Shown here: positions 26,520 through 38,518 of the stretch, one piece after another
Position numbering within the stretch: the stretch's first letter is position 1
Layout of the letters: every line of letters starts with the position of its first letter
From: Paraspadella gotoi
Lineage: Eukaryota; Chaetognatha
Assembly (NCBI GenBank): GCA_051294375.1
Contig: CM119265.1
Span: 5,751,696 to 5,815,695, forward strand
DNA length: 64,000 nt
Reading direction: 5' to 3'
The notes under the pieces: model-generated
Databases searched by the model: none
The model's input: the letters and a program-made list of their open reading frames with translations, nothing else
What the model was told of the DNA's origin: nothing
Program-made: the position numbers and the translations under genes

Positions 26520-26807
26520 CGAGAGAAGAGAAGAGAGAGAGAACGAATCTAACGGCAACATACACATGTATAATTCGGAAAAGTGAACTACCACGGAGAA
26601 ATAGGAAAGGATTCGCCTCGAAAAAAAAAACAGGAAGATAAACTGGCCTCTTTTGTTGGCCTCTTTGTTTGAGAGTAAAACAATGAGGTTGTTGCCAAAG
26701 CAGTTTTCAAATCGCTCCGGGTTGAGTCCGGATTCGTCTTTCCAGAAGCTCCTCCTTTCCCTGGGCGATCTCTCTCTCTTCTCTCTCCCTCTCTCTCTCC
26801 GTCTCTC

Positions 26808-26847
<40 letters not shown>

Positions 26848-27142
26848 GGGGTCTTTTTGGAGCCCATAATATTTACAGCGCGACATGGCCATCACACGGA
26901 GACTTTTGAGACCGCGGGAGCAGTTAACGCGCTGTGGACGCTGAGGCAGAAACCGGCGATCGATGATGCGAGCTCAACTCTTTTTTTTTTTTTTCACCAC
27001 GATTTCATTCTCGTCTCTCTTTTCCTGTTTTTCCCCTTTGTCTCTTTTTTTCTCTCTCTTTATTCATTTTTCTCTCTGTTTTCCTCTCTCTTTCCCTTAT
27101 ACTTTTTTCCTTTCGGCTATTCTGGCCCTTCCCTCACTCTGC

Positions 27143-27173
<31 letters not shown>

Positions 27174-27537
27174 TCTCCTCTCTCTCTCTCTCTCTCTCTT
27201 CTCTCCTCTCTCCCTCTATCTCTCTTCTCTCTCTCTCCTCTATCCCTCCTGCCTCATTCTCTCCCCTTCCATAATTTCTCATTTCTCCTCACCAGATTTT
27301 TTGTGGCTTTCCAATCGCCAACTAGGTTTCAAATTTGCTCATGAGAGTTGGACCCAAGAAGAAAAAGACGATAGTAATAGATCTCTCTCCGTTTTTTTTT
27401 AGTTTTTCATTATTTTTTTTCTATTTTTTGTTTTTATCCTAATTAAAGTTTAAAACATTAAATAAATCGAGTTCTTTCCGGCGGCTCTCACTCTCTCTCT
27501 TTCCCTATGTATTTTAATTCTCTTCCTCAGACTCTAA

Positions 27538-27539
<2 letters not shown>

Positions 27540-27632
<93 letters not shown>
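27540..27632 (+). repeat. (TC)n microsatellite
   Basis: About 45 TC units with one A interruption. The matching tracts in the other block A copies, on the opposite strand, are 39,817-39,905 and 48,436-48,520, and differ in length. Confidence 0.95.
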
Positions 27633-27633
<1 letters not shown>

Positions 27634-27759
27634 CCCCCCTCTTTGCTCTATCTTGACCACAGTCGCATTCACCATAAAGGCAGAGAGAATCACGGGGCTG
27701 GAATCTCATTATAACATCTGCCACTCAAACTCTGCGGCCTGGACTCTGGTGGCGCGAAT

Positions 27760-27965
27760 CTGTGAGAGAATCTATCGAAGGAACCAGTGGCGCGAATGGC
27801 ATCTGTGCTACTAGCTGTGGCATTGGCGCGAGTGGTATAGATGGAATCAACGGTGCGGCGAGTGGCATCAATGCATCAATGAACGAAACAATAACGCGAA
27901 TGATACAGATGCCATGGGTCCATGACGCTAGTGGCGTTGATTGCGAGGACGGCTTCATTCCCGTT
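27760..27965. repeat. degenerate minisatellite (GTGGCGCGAAT-type)
   Basis: Imperfect units built on GGCGCGAATGGCAT and related words. Repeat length is often a multiple of three, so a Ser-Gly-Ile-Asn style frame stays open, but it differs between block A copies (39,480-39,720 and 48,080-48,340), which argues against coding. Confidence 0.7.
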
Positions 27966-28071
27966 AATGTGCGATTGGCGTAGTTACTAATTGAAAAAGA
28001 GAGACGGAAAAATGATGAGACGTTTATTTCGCCATGAGCATTGAGGAAAAGACTTCGTAATCATTTATAAT

Positions 28072-28140
28072 GTCTTTACAATCTCTTTACAATCTCTTTA
28101 CAATGTCTTTACAATCTCTTTACAATGTCTTTACAATCTC
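28072..28140 (+). repeat. 12-bp tandem repeat (TCTTTACAATC/G)
   Basis: Six alternating units of TCTTTACAATC and TCTTTACAATG. The reverse-complement arrays lie at about 39,308-39,378 and 47,922-47,990. Confidence 0.92.
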
Positions 28141-28322
28141 CTCGGTCTCCCATCTAATTATCCAACCAATTTTCCTTTCCGTCCGCCGACCAGCTGATGA
28201 ACAGGTCTTTCCTTCCCCCCCCCTTTCGACTTGATGAATGAGCGTCTTCATTACCAAAGCGAAAGCGAACTTCCGCCCCTCGGCCTTTTGTTTATTAATA
28301 CACTCGTTAAGGCCGGGACTCC

Positions 28323-28340
28323 CCGCTAGGGGGCGACTGG
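28323..28340 (+). promoter_or_regulatory. CTCF-like motif in block A
   Basis: CCGCTAGGGGGCGACTGG is close to the CTCF core consensus. It is preserved in the other two copies on the opposite strand (39,103-39,120 and 47,725-47,742). Sequence match only; binding is not known. Confidence 0.35.
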
Positions 28341-29401
28341 GAGGAGAAAAGATGACGACGACGAAGACGACGAAGACGACGAAAACGACAACGAAGAACT
28401 CGGTTGTTCTTCCTTTCGGTTGTGATTAATTTTTCACAGCGACAAAGATCGAGTTCGTGAACGTCTACCCACAGGCCCCGTGACTTGGATTTCGACAAGC
28501 TGTAAAATACGTTATTCATTAAATCGGATCCACTTTGTTTTACTTAAAAATGAATGGAAAAAAAATTGAAAGTATTCGTTCACTAGTTCGCTAGATCAAA
28601 TGTTTTAGTATTAGAATATTTTATATGTAATAATAAACAGATTTATAACTTTTTAGAACTCAATTGTTTGAAACAAAGGCGCGAGCTGCGATTAATTTTT
28701 CCTCCATGATCATGAGAAAAAGAAAGTAAAACGTTAAACGTCACGTTTAACAGTGATTGCGTCTTTTGACGACTAAGATTCGATTTTTTAAAGCGCCCCC
28801 CCCCCCGATGACGTAAAAAAATGAAGGGGGAGAACGGGTGACGCAAGGACGGACGCCACGGCCGACGTCACGGCCGCTGCCACGGCCGACCTCACGGCCG
28901 CTGCACGGCCGACGCACGGCCTTACATCCGGGCGTCTCATTTGCAAGTCAAAATCGTCGAAAGGACGAAGTGGAATCTTTCGAGAACCGAGATGGAAACA
29001 ATCTTGAAAGACTTTGATAGAGACAGAGAGGGGACTGAGGGAAGAGAGGGAAGGAAGAAAGGAGGAAAGGAGAAAGGAGGAAAGGAGGAAAGGAGGAAAG
29101 GAGGAAAGGAGGAAAGGAGGATCGATGTAGAGAAGAAAGGAATCGGCGTCGCGTGATTCTTATTCCAGCAGCTTACACGTGCCGACGGTTGGAAATTTTA
29201 AAATCAACGCTGCGATTTTATAATATTGCGTTGTCCGTTTTTACAGTTTTCCAGATCGCGAGCGAGAGAGAGTGTGTATTGGATTTCATAAAGAATGAGT
29301 AAAAAAAAAATGAATGAATGAATGAACGAAGGAATGAACGAACGAATTAACGAAGCAACGAATGAACATTGAACAACGCAACACGAGTGCTGACTACTCA
29401 C

Positions 29402-29895
29402 CAACGATTCCGAGTTGCAGTCCTGCATCAGCAGCGGCGCGTTCGTTGCCGAAAAGAAGCTCCGGATCCGGACTGATGGAATTTGGGCGTGACGCTTCCG
29501 ACGAATCCCGGCACCCATTTGCTGTTGTTGCTGCTGCTGCAGCTGCACGGCGGCGGGCAAGTTTCCGCGGAGGGCGAGTGTTGGCCGAGGGCGAGGCGGC
29601 GGACGGCGTCGACGCGGTCACGTGACCTCGCGCAGCAGCAGCGTGCCGACGTTGCCACGTCGCCGTAAAAGTGCTGCTGCTGTGGATGGTGATGCTGCGA
29701 TTGTTGCTGCTGTTGTTGCTGCTGCTGCTTGGCGTAATGCTGCCAGAGCACGTCGTCTCGTCCGTCGAGCGTCACGTGACCGGCGACGCGCGGGACGCCG
29801 ACGAGAGCGCCGCCAGAGATGTCGTCGTAATCGAGGGACGTCATGGCGGGGCGCCACGGGGAGAGGCGTGGCCGGTGCAGCGGAGGATGCCGCGT
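29402..29895 (-). pseudogene. Gln-rich cytoplasmic exon, copy 1 (frameshifted, reversed)
   Basis: Same exon as 37,538-38,033 on the opposite strand, with acceptor and donor preserved. It is 494 nt instead of 496. The frame is open from MTSLDYDDIS through the Gln and His runs but shifts after HFYGD because of short indels, then regains the KFHQS-containing frame and shifts again before the end. The opposite orientation to the transmembrane exon means it cannot be spliced to it. Either a rearranged copy or an uncorrected assembly duplicate; the second is favoured because the differences are single-base indels. Confidence 0.6.
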
Positions 29896-30664
29896 CTGTG
29901 GTTCGGGTGAGGAAAAGGGAGGTTCGAGGTCATTAAATTGTTAACCGCTCTATAATTCGTGGCATTCGTATACAGCAGAGAACCAAATATTTTGTGACGA
30001 TGAAAGTCGTTTTATACACTCTAACCGTATTTGTCACCATAATTATGCACCATGCGTTCTATGGCATCATGGCTAAAGGAAAACATGTCTTATCAGTGTT
30101 TCAAAGCCTGTGATGCCATTTTACTTACCCATATCAACTCTGCAGGCTCCGTTGCCATAATTTTCAAATTCTAATCCCGTCCTAATGTCTCCTAATGTCG
30201 TTGTAGTCGTCGTCGTCGTCGTCGTTTTTGTCGTCGTCGTCGTCGTCACTACATTGTTTCTCGCCTCCTTCTCTCCCCTGCTCAACGGGACGCAAGATCT
30301 GCCTGTCAACGTCTTCGTGTTTTTCTCCGTCGCCCCACTAAATTATCTCCTTTTCTTCTCTTCTTCGTCTTTGTTTCTTTTTCGCTCGCGTCATCAGTTT
30401 TCTCCTTCGGCGCCCTCTATCTTCAAAAACGGGTACAGATATTTTTTCACCGGCCCGTCTCTCCTCTCTCTTTTTTTTGTGTGTGTGTGTGTGGTAAAAA
30501 AAGAGAAACAGCGCGGCCGTTCGATTGTTAAAAAAAAAGTAGATTTTCATGTAAAGTTGTCAAATTAACAGTTTGCAGGTTTCGCGCGTCTGCGAAGGGA
30601 GAGCAGCGAACGTGTAGGCGGCGGAGGGAAACCTTGAAGAAAATTTGCGCTCTCTCTCTCTCTC

Positions 30665-30732
<68 letters not shown>

Positions 30733-31200
30733 TCCTTCCCTCGCCGCTTAAAAACTGGAAAACTCCATGAAATTAAAACAGGTAGAAAGGTTTTGTTTTC
30801 GTCAAAAGAAAAGGTTCACCTTGCTACTCACAATTTCATCGTCTCACCTCACCAACTATGCTTCTTTACTAAATCCGCCATCTTGGATAAAACGTTATTT
30901 GCCCCCTACATGTAACTTCAATAAAGAAATCAGCCAATAGGAAAGAAGTTTCAGCCGTACGTGTTTTTTAACCAATCATAGAAAAAATAAAAAAGAAGCA
31001 GATGTTCAATCATTTTTTTTCATTCATAGTCGAACCCTGAAGCGGCTGAAGCGGCTGAGCGGCTGAGCGCTCGAAACCTCTAAACTCCAAGTTTAATGAA
31101 AAAGTTATGAAACGAGATTATTTTAATTTTCTTTGCGTTGGCGTTTGAAAGTCGGAAAATCAGAGGATCGAGAAGTTTGAACTTCGATGGAACAGCGAAG

Positions 31201-31221
31201 AGAGTTAGTTAGTTAGTTAGT

Positions 31222-31260
<39 letters not shown>

Positions 31261-31321
31261 TTAGTTAGTTAGTTATAGTATTCATCTAGTATGTAGTTAG
31301 TTACTTAGTTAGTTAGTTAGC
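31201..31321 (+). repeat. (TTAG)n microsatellite
   Basis: Some 25 TTAG units with interruptions. The complementary (CTAA)n occurs at 36,120-36,220 and, broken by an insertion, at 44,656-44,842. The unit is four bases, not the TTAGG or TTAGGG of telomeres. Confidence 0.93.
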
Positions 31322-33480
31322 GTTCATGAAGAATCAAATCAATCGCTCCGTTCATCTATTGAGGACACACCGGGAAAATAGGTTTTAAATATAATGGGCA
31401 TATAATGGGCAAGAAAAATTGGACCTTAGGAAAAAAAACTTAATTTTAATTATTTCAACTAATATGTACTACACAATCTTAAGAAATATTTAAAATTAAA
31501 CGATGAACATTTTAAGAAATTATTTGAGTCCCTCATTAAGGCTCAATGCTTGATGTGACACGCTAAAAAATATTAATTGGAGAGACAGAAAGAGAAAGAA
31601 TAACGAAATACTATTATTATACTTTGGAATAATAATACGAATTTTTATATTACAATAACGAATTGGGATAGAAAGAAAAGTTGATTAACTGGTTGACTCA
31701 CTACGTGCGTCATATTCTAAAGAAAAGTGTTTCATTAAAATAAGGAAAAAAAAAATATCGGTAAAATATTTTTCTACTTTTTTTTTTTTGATAACGCGCT
31801 TTCCACTTTTTTTTTCTCCGATATGATCGAAAGCCCGGCTGTCACATGACTGAGAGAGAGAGGAGAAGAGAGAGAGAGATGAGAGAGAGAGAGAGAAGAG
31901 AGAGAGAGAAGAGAGAGAGAGGAGAGAGAGGGCAGGTGGAGGATAGAAGCGGAGGCTTCGGTCGGTCCGCGCGACGCGAGAGGGACTGCCAATATTGATC
32001 AAAGGCGCAAAGGTTGCAAGGGACGCGCAGGGGGATTTATGAGGGCGGGAGAGATATTGGATTAGGAACGGGAAAGAAGGTGACGGCGGTGGCGGCGTGG
32101 CGGCGAGTTGGTAGGGATGTTGGCGTTGGGCGTGGAGGAAAACGCGGCTCTCCAGATAGAATTATCGGACAAAGGCGGAAGAGCTGGAGTCGTTGCTGCT
32201 TATCATATAAACGAAATCGAGTTCCGTATCTAAAAATCGCATAATTGCGTATCTCGGGTAATAATTCATAATTGCATAGCGCTATTACCCAGTTAACCCC
32301 AACGGTCTCCAGCGAGGTCGCATTAAAATATGCCGAAGTAAAAATGAAAGACGAGGAGCCATTGCCATACTCCGCTAAGCCGGACTTGGAAAGATTAAGG
32401 GGAGTGGGGAGGTGAGTAAAAGGTCATCCTGCGAGACCGGGAGATCCCGAGCCGGAGGTTAAAAAATTCATTATTTCTTACGAGGAAAGGAAATGAATGA
32501 ACGAGGCCATGGAGCGCGGAGTGAAAACGTTTATTTGACAGCTAGGGAAGGGGAGGTGCGCGGGGAGGTGGGAAGTGAGAACTTTTGTGACAGAGTTACC
32601 ACCCGGTGATTGGATAGAAATTATTCGATTGCCGAGAGAGGCAGTGACAAGTGACGCATTGACAAACAAGCTGCGGATGTCTTTTTCCAATCGGTTAAGA
32701 TTCTATTTTTTATAATAAGATTTTCTTAACCTAAAAAGTATTATAGTATTTACTCTGTATTTACCGAATTAGGCACTAAAACACTTTTGACAATCGACTG
32801 AATAGTTAAGGCGGCAATTTAAGAGTTAAAAGAATCACACGTCTCGACCGTAAACAGAGGGGTTGGCGGCAGTGGCGGCCGTGGCGGGGAATGAAAGAAG
32901 TGGGTCGGAATTGAATGGAGGCTGAACCCACATTTTAATCTTACTTTTTTTTTCTTTCTCTCTTTTTCTTGTTTTCCTTTTAATGGAAGAAGGGAGAGAA
33001 ATGGAGGTCGGCGCAGAAACTGAGCGCGGAAGGAAAAGGAAAAGGAGATGAGACGAGGAAAAAGGAAAAAGAAAAGTAAAAGGAAAGCAAGAAGGAAGAC
33101 CTAGATTCTTACATTTTTTTACCTTCTATTTTGATGAGAGAGAGAGAGGAGAGAGAGAGGAGAGAGAGAGAAGACGAGAAAGGAGAGATGAAGAGAGACG
33201 TCTATTCCCCCGCTTCGACCCTGATGATGCCATAGGCTGAAAAAAAAGATTGAGTGAAATTCAAAGTCCACCTGATTCCTGTTTCACGAGGCCGATGGAT
33301 TTAGAATAAAGCTTTTCGTATTTATATATATTTTTCGATGAAAAGAAGAGAGAGAGAGAGAGAATAAAGAGGAGAGAGAGAGAGAAGAAAAAGATAGAGG
33401 AAGAAATAAATGGAGAAGTTTTATTTTTATTTCCGTTTTTATCGTCGACTCTTTTAAGCGACGCGTCCTTTTTTCCGCCT

Positions 33481-33520
33481 CGATTGTAGCGACAAGGGAA
33501 ACCGGTTATGTGATCGGCCC

Positions 33521-33594
<74 letters not shown>

Positions 33595-33782
33595 TCTCTC
33601 TCGTCTCTCTACTCTTTCGCACACACATTCCCCACCCTCTTTATGACCGAACTACGATCTCACGTCGCGTCGGCCGAGATCAAATGCTTTCACGACTCTG
33701 CTTTATTTTCACGAAAATTTTTAATATCCGAGCCGAAAATTCAATTTCAATTTTTTTTCCGAGGGGGGGGGAAATGAAAAAA
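33481..33782. repeat. spacer at the centre of the large palindrome
   Basis: About 300 bp between the two block A arms. It contains (TC)n (33,523-33,606) and CGTCGCGTCGGCCGAGATC. Its reverse complement is found contiguous with block A at 42,166-42,480, so in the plus-orientation copy the spacer and block A form one uninterrupted sequence. The join at 33,782/33,783 is thus the inverted junction. Confidence 0.8.
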
Positions 33783-33873
33783 AGGACGCGTCGCTTAAAA
33801 GAGTCGACGATAAAAACGGAAATAAAAATAAAACTTCTCCATTTATTTCTTCCTCTATCTTTTTCTTTCTCTC

Positions 33874-33908
<35 letters not shown>

Positions 33909-34050
33909 TCCTTTTCATCGAAAAATATATATAAATACGAAAAGCTTTATTCTAAATCCCATCGGCCTCGTGAAATAAGGGAATCAGGTGGACTTTGATT
34001 TCACTCAATCTCTTTTTCAGCCTATGGCAATCATCAGGGCTCCGAAGCGG

Positions 34051-34254
34051 NNNNNNNNNNNNNNNNNNNNNNNNNNNNNNNNNNNNNNNNNNNNNNNNNN
34101 NNNNNNNNNNNNNNNNNNNNNNNNNNNNNNNNNNNNNNNNNNNNNNNNNNNNNNNNNNNNNNNNNNNNNNNNNNNNNNNNNNNNNNNNNNNNNNNNNNNN
34201 NNNNNNNNNNNNNNNNNNNNNNNNNNNNNNNNNNNNNNNNNNNNNNNNNNNNNN
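34051..34254. other. assembly gap (204 N)
   Basis: The matching stretch in copy 1 (about 33,085-33,213) and copy 3 (about 42,773-42,880) is a GA/CT-rich segment of roughly 110-130 bp, so the N count overstates the missing length. Confidence 0.95.
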
Positions 34255-35418
34255 CCTTCTTGCTTTCCTTTTACTTTTTCTTTTCCTTTTTTCCTCGTCT
34301 CATCTCCTTTTTCCTTTTTCCTTCCGCTCAGTTCTGCGCCGACCTCCATTTCTCTCCCTTCTTCCATTAAAAGGAAAACAAGAAAAGAGAGAAAGAAAAA
34401 AAAAGTAAAGATTAAAATGTGGGTTCAGCCTCCATTCACATTCCGACCCACTTCTCTTTCATTCCCCGCCACGGCCGCCACTGCCGCCACGCCCTCTGTT
34501 TACGTCGAGACGTGTGATTCTTTAACTCTTAAATTGCCGCCTTAACTATTCAGTCGATTGTCAAAAGTGTTTTAGTGCCTAATTCGGTAAATACAGAGTA
34601 AATACTATAATACTTTTTAGGTTAAGAAAATCTTATTATAAAGAAATAGAATCTAACCGATTGGAAAAAGACATCCGAGCTTGTTTGTCAATTGCGTCAC
34701 TTGTCACTCCTCCCTCTCTCGCCAATCGAATAATTCTATCCAATCACCCGGTGTACTCTCTCACACCAAAAGTCTCACCCTTCCCCTCCCCGCCACCATC
34801 CCCTTCCCTAGCGTCAAATAAACGTTTTCCATCCCGCGCTCCATGGCCTCGTTCATTCATTTCCTTCCTCGTAAGAAATAATGAATTTTTTAACCTCCGG
34901 CTCGGGATCTCCCGGTCTCGCAGGATGACTTTTACTCACCTCCCCACTCCCCTTATCTTTTCCAAGTCCCGGCTTAGCGGAGTATGGCAATGGCTCCTCG
35001 TCTTTCATTTTTACTTCGGCATATTTTAATGCGACTCGCTGGAGACCGTTGGGTAACTGGGGTATATGCGCTATGCAATTATGAATTATTACCCGAGATA
35101 CGCAATTATGCGATTTTTAGATACGGAACTCGATTTCGTTTATATGATAAGCAGCAACGACTCCAGCTCTTCCGCCTTTGTCCGATAATTCTATCTGAGA
35201 GCCGCGTTTCCTCCACGCCCAACGCCAACATCCCCCTACCAACCTCGCCGCCACCGCCGCCACCGCCGTCACCTTCTTTCCCGTTCCTAATCCAATATCT
35301 CTCCCGCCCTCATAAAATCCCCCTCGCGCGTCCCTTGCAACCTTTGCGCCTTTGATCAATATTGGCAGTCCCCTCGCGTCGCGCGGGACGACCGAAGCCT
35401 CCGCTTCTATCCTCCCAC

Positions 35419-35454
<36 letters not shown>

Positions 35455-35618
35455 NNNNNNNNNNNNNNNNNNNNNNNNNNNNNNNNNNNNNNNNNNNNNN
35501 NNNNNNNNNNNNNNNNNNNNNNNNNNNNNNNNNNNNNNNNNNNNNNNNNNNNNNNNNNNNNNNNNNNNNNNNNNNNNNNNNNNNNNNNNNNNNNNNNNNN
35601 NNNNNNNNNNNNNNNNNN
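35455..35618. other. assembly gap (164 N)
   Basis: The matching stretch in copy 3 (about 44,058-44,180) and copy 1 (about 31,810-31,930) is a CT/GA array plus a short unique part containing GACAGCCGGGCTTTCG, about 120 bp. Confidence 0.95.
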
Positions 35619-36154
35619 AAAAAAAAGTGGAAAAGGCGCGTTATCAAAAAAAAAAAAGTAGAAAAATATTTTACCGATATTTTTTCTTTCCTTATTTAAT
35701 GAAACACTTTTCTTTAGAAATATGACGCACGTAGTGAGTCAACCAGCTTATCAACTTATCTTTCTATCCCAATCTCGTTATTGTAATATAAAATTCGTAT
35801 TATTATTCCAAAAGTAATAATAAATAGTATTTCGTTATTCTTTCTCTTTCTGTCTCTCCAATTCAATATTTTTTAGGCGTGCCACAATCAAGCATTGAGC
35901 CTCAATGAGGGACTCAAATAATTTCTTAAAATGTTCAATCGTTTAATTTTAAATATTTTCTTAAAGATTGTGTAGTACATATTAGTTGATAATTAAAATT
36001 AAGTTTTTCTTTCCTAAGGGTCCAATTTTTCTTGCCCATTATATGCCCATTATATTTAAAACCTATTTTCCGGTGTGTCCTCAATAGATGAACGGAGCGA
36101 TTGATTGATTCTTCATGAACGCTAACTAACTAACTAAGTAACTAACTAACTAAG

Positions 36155-36219
<65 letters not shown>

Positions 36220-36445
36220 CTCTTCCTGTTCCATCGAAGTTCAAACTTCTCGATCCTCTGATTTTCCGACTTTCAAACGCCAACGCAAAGAAAATTCAAA
36301 TAATCTCGTTTCATAACTTTTCATTAACTTGGAGTTTAGAGGTTCGAGCGCTTCAGCCGCTTCAGCCGCTTCAGCCGCTTCAGGGTTCGACTATGAATGA
36401 AAAAAAAATGATTGAACATCTGCTTCTTTTTTTATTTTTTCTATG

Positions 36446-36548
36446 ATTGGTTAAAAAACACGTACGGCTGAAACTTCTTTCCCTATTGGCTGATTTCTTT
36501 ATTGAAGTTACATGTAGGGGGCAAATAACGTTTTATCCAAGATGGCGG
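36446..36548 (+). promoter_or_regulatory. possible internal promoter: two inverted CCAAT boxes and a YY1-like site
   Basis: ATTGG occurs at 36,446-36,450 and 36,485-36,489, 39 bp apart, and CAAGATGGCGG (YY1/Pho-like) at 36,538-36,548. The group is preserved in copy 1 (about 30,885-30,985, reversed) and copy 3 (about 45,080-45,190). It could drive a short isoform beginning upstream of the Gln-rich exon, which itself has an in-frame ATG (MTSLDYDD). No transcript evidence. Confidence 0.25.
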
Positions 36549-36734
36549 ATTTAGTAAAGAAAGCATAGTTGGTGAGGTGAGACGATGAAAATTGTGAGTA
36601 GCAAGGTGAACCTTTTCTTTTGACGAAAACAAAACCTTTTCTACCTGTTTTAATTTCATGGAGTTTTCCAGTTTTTAAGCGGCGAAGGGAAGGAATAGAG
36701 AGAGAGAGAGAAGAGAGAGAGGAGAGAGAGAGAG

Positions 36735-36782
<48 letters not shown>

Positions 36783-37537
36783 CGCAAATTTTCTTCAAGG
36801 TTTCCCCTCCGCCGCCTACACGTTCGCTGCTCCCTTCGCAGACGCGCGAAACCTGCAAACTGTTTTAATGACAACATTTACATGAAAATCTACTTTTTTT
36901 TTAACAATCGAACGCGCGCCGCTGTTTCTCTTTTTTACACACACACACACACAAAACAAAGAGAGAGAGAGAGACGGGCCGGTGAAAAAATATCTGTACC
37001 CGTTTTTGAAGATAGAGGGCGCCGAAGGAGAAAACTGATGACGCGAGCGAAAAAGAAACAAAAGACGAAGAAGAGAAGAAAAGGAGATAATTTAGTGGGC
37101 GACGGAGAAAAACACGAAGACGTTGACAGGCAGATCTTGCGTCCCGTTGAGCAGGGGAGAAGAAGGAGGGCGAGAAACAATGTAGTGACGACGACGACGA
37201 CGACAAAAACGACGACGACGACGACGACTACAACGACATTAGGAGACATTAGGACGGATTAGAATTTGAAAATTATGGCAACGGAGCCTGCAGAGTTGAT
37301 ATGGGTAAGTAAAATGGCATCACAGGCTTTGAAACACTGATAAGACATGTTTTCCTTTAGCCATGATGCCATAGAACGCATGGTGCATAATTATGGTGAC
37401 AAATACGGTTAGAGTGTATAAAACGACTTTCATCGTCACAAAATATTTGGTTCTCTGCTGTATACGAATGCCACGAATTATAGAGCGGTTAACAATTTAA
37501 TGACCTCGAACCTCCCTTTTCCTCACCCGAACCACAG

Positions 37538-38033
37538 ACGCGGCATCCTCCGCTGCACCGGCCACGCCTCTCCCCGTGGCGCCGCCATGACGTCCCTCGA
37601 TTACGACGACATCTCTGGCGGCGCTCTCGTCGGCGTCCCGCGCGTCGCCGGTCACGTGACGCTCGACGGACGAGACGACGTGCTCTGGCAGCATTACGCC
37701 AAGCAGCAGCAGCAACAACAGCAGCAACAATCGCAGCATCACCATCACCAGCAGCAGCACTTTTACGGCGACGCTGGCAACGTCGGCACGCTGCTGCTGC
37801 GCGGAGGTCACGTGACCGCGTCGACGCCGTCCGCCGCCTCCGCCCTCGGCCAACACTCGCCCTCCGCGGAGAACTTGCCCGCCGCCGTGCAGCTGCAGCA
37901 GCAGCAACAACAGCAAATGGGGTTGCCGGGATTCGTCGGAAGCGTCACGCCCAAATTCCATCAGTCGGATCCGGAGCTTCTTTTCGGCAACGACGCGCCG
38001 CTGCTGATGCAGGACTGCAACTCGGAATCGTTG
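37538..38033 (+). CDS. Gln/His-rich cytoplasmic exon of the putative membrane protein, intact copy
   Basis: A 496-nt exon between CCGAACCACAG and GTGAGT (38,034). It takes one base to complete the Arg codon left open by the transmembrane exon and ends in phase 0, giving 165 further residues. Order of features: RRGILRC directly after the membrane (Cys possibly acylated), MTSLDYDDIS, a conserved-looking VTLDGRDDVLWQHYAK, a run of nine Gln, QHHHHQQQH, TASTPSAAS, a second run of seven Gln, GFVGSVTPKFHQ, then DPELLFGNDAPLLMQDC. Gln codons mix CAG and CAA, which limits slippage. DPELL and DAPLL match the DXXLL sorting motif. Frame is intact here but broken in the copies at 29,402 and 46,174. Of three copies probably one exists in the genome. 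Family not recognised. Confidence 0.65.
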
Positions 38034-38518
38034 GTGAGTAGTAGCACTCGTGTTGCGTTGTTCAATGTTCATTCGTTGCTTCGTTAATTCCTTCGTTTAT
38101 TCCTTCGTTCATTCATTCATTCATTTTTTTTTTTACTCATTCTTTATGAAATCCAATACACACTCTCTCTCGCTCGCGATCTGGAAAACTGTAAAAACGG
38201 GACAACGCAATATTATAAAATCCGCAGCGTTTGATTTTAAAATTTCCAACCGTCGGCACGTGTAAGCTGCTGGAATAAGAATCACGCGACGCCGATTCCT
38301 TTCTTCTCTACATCGATCCTCCTTTCCTCCTTTCCTCCTTTCCTCCTTTCTTCCTTTCCTCCTTTCCTCCTTTCCTCCTTTCTTCCTTCCCTCTCTTCCC
38401 TCAGTCCCCTCTCTGTCTCTATCAAAGTCTTTCCAAGATTGTTTCCATCTCGGTTCTCGAAGATTCCACTTCGTCCTTTCGACGATTTTGACTTGCAAAT
38501 GAGACGCGCCGGATGTAA

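Larger units (their letters stand above)
24268..33480 (-). repeat. block A, copy 1 (reverse orientation), about 9.2 kb
   Basis: Reverse complement of 42,480-51,768, and of 33,783-40,562 for its right two thirds (26,890-33,480). Landmarks from left to right: CT arrays, CTCCTCCTCCTCCTCT, GTCCATCAGC-type unique sequence, the GCC-rich array near 25,545, (TC)n arrays, the 27,760-27,960 GGCGCGAAT minisatellite, TTTACAATCTC repeats (28,072-28,140), a CACGGCCGAC array (28,855-28,920), the Gln-rich exon (29,402-29,895), GTC array, and (TTAG)n at 31,201-31,321. The gene's exon is reversed here relative to the rest of the gene, so this orientation is unlikely to be that of the functional locus. Confidence 0.9.

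Noticed and set aside
27762-27983. Collagen-like or repeat protein with Ser-Gly-Ile-Asn units
   Set aside because: Produced by a degenerate minisatellite; frames are not preserved among the three copies and no splice sites bound it.
28072-28140. CRISPR-like array
   Set aside because: Contiguous 11-12-bp units with no spacers in a eukaryotic genome; a simple tandem repeat.
31201-31321. Telomere-like TTAG repeats
   Set aside because: The unit is TTAG, not TTAGG or TTAGGG, and the array is internal and imperfect, so it is an ordinary microsatellite.
33481-33782. Residual sequencing-adapter sequence at the palindrome centre
   Set aside because: The spacer is genomic-looking and recurs without inversion at 42,166-42,480; I saw no match to the hairpin adapter I remember.
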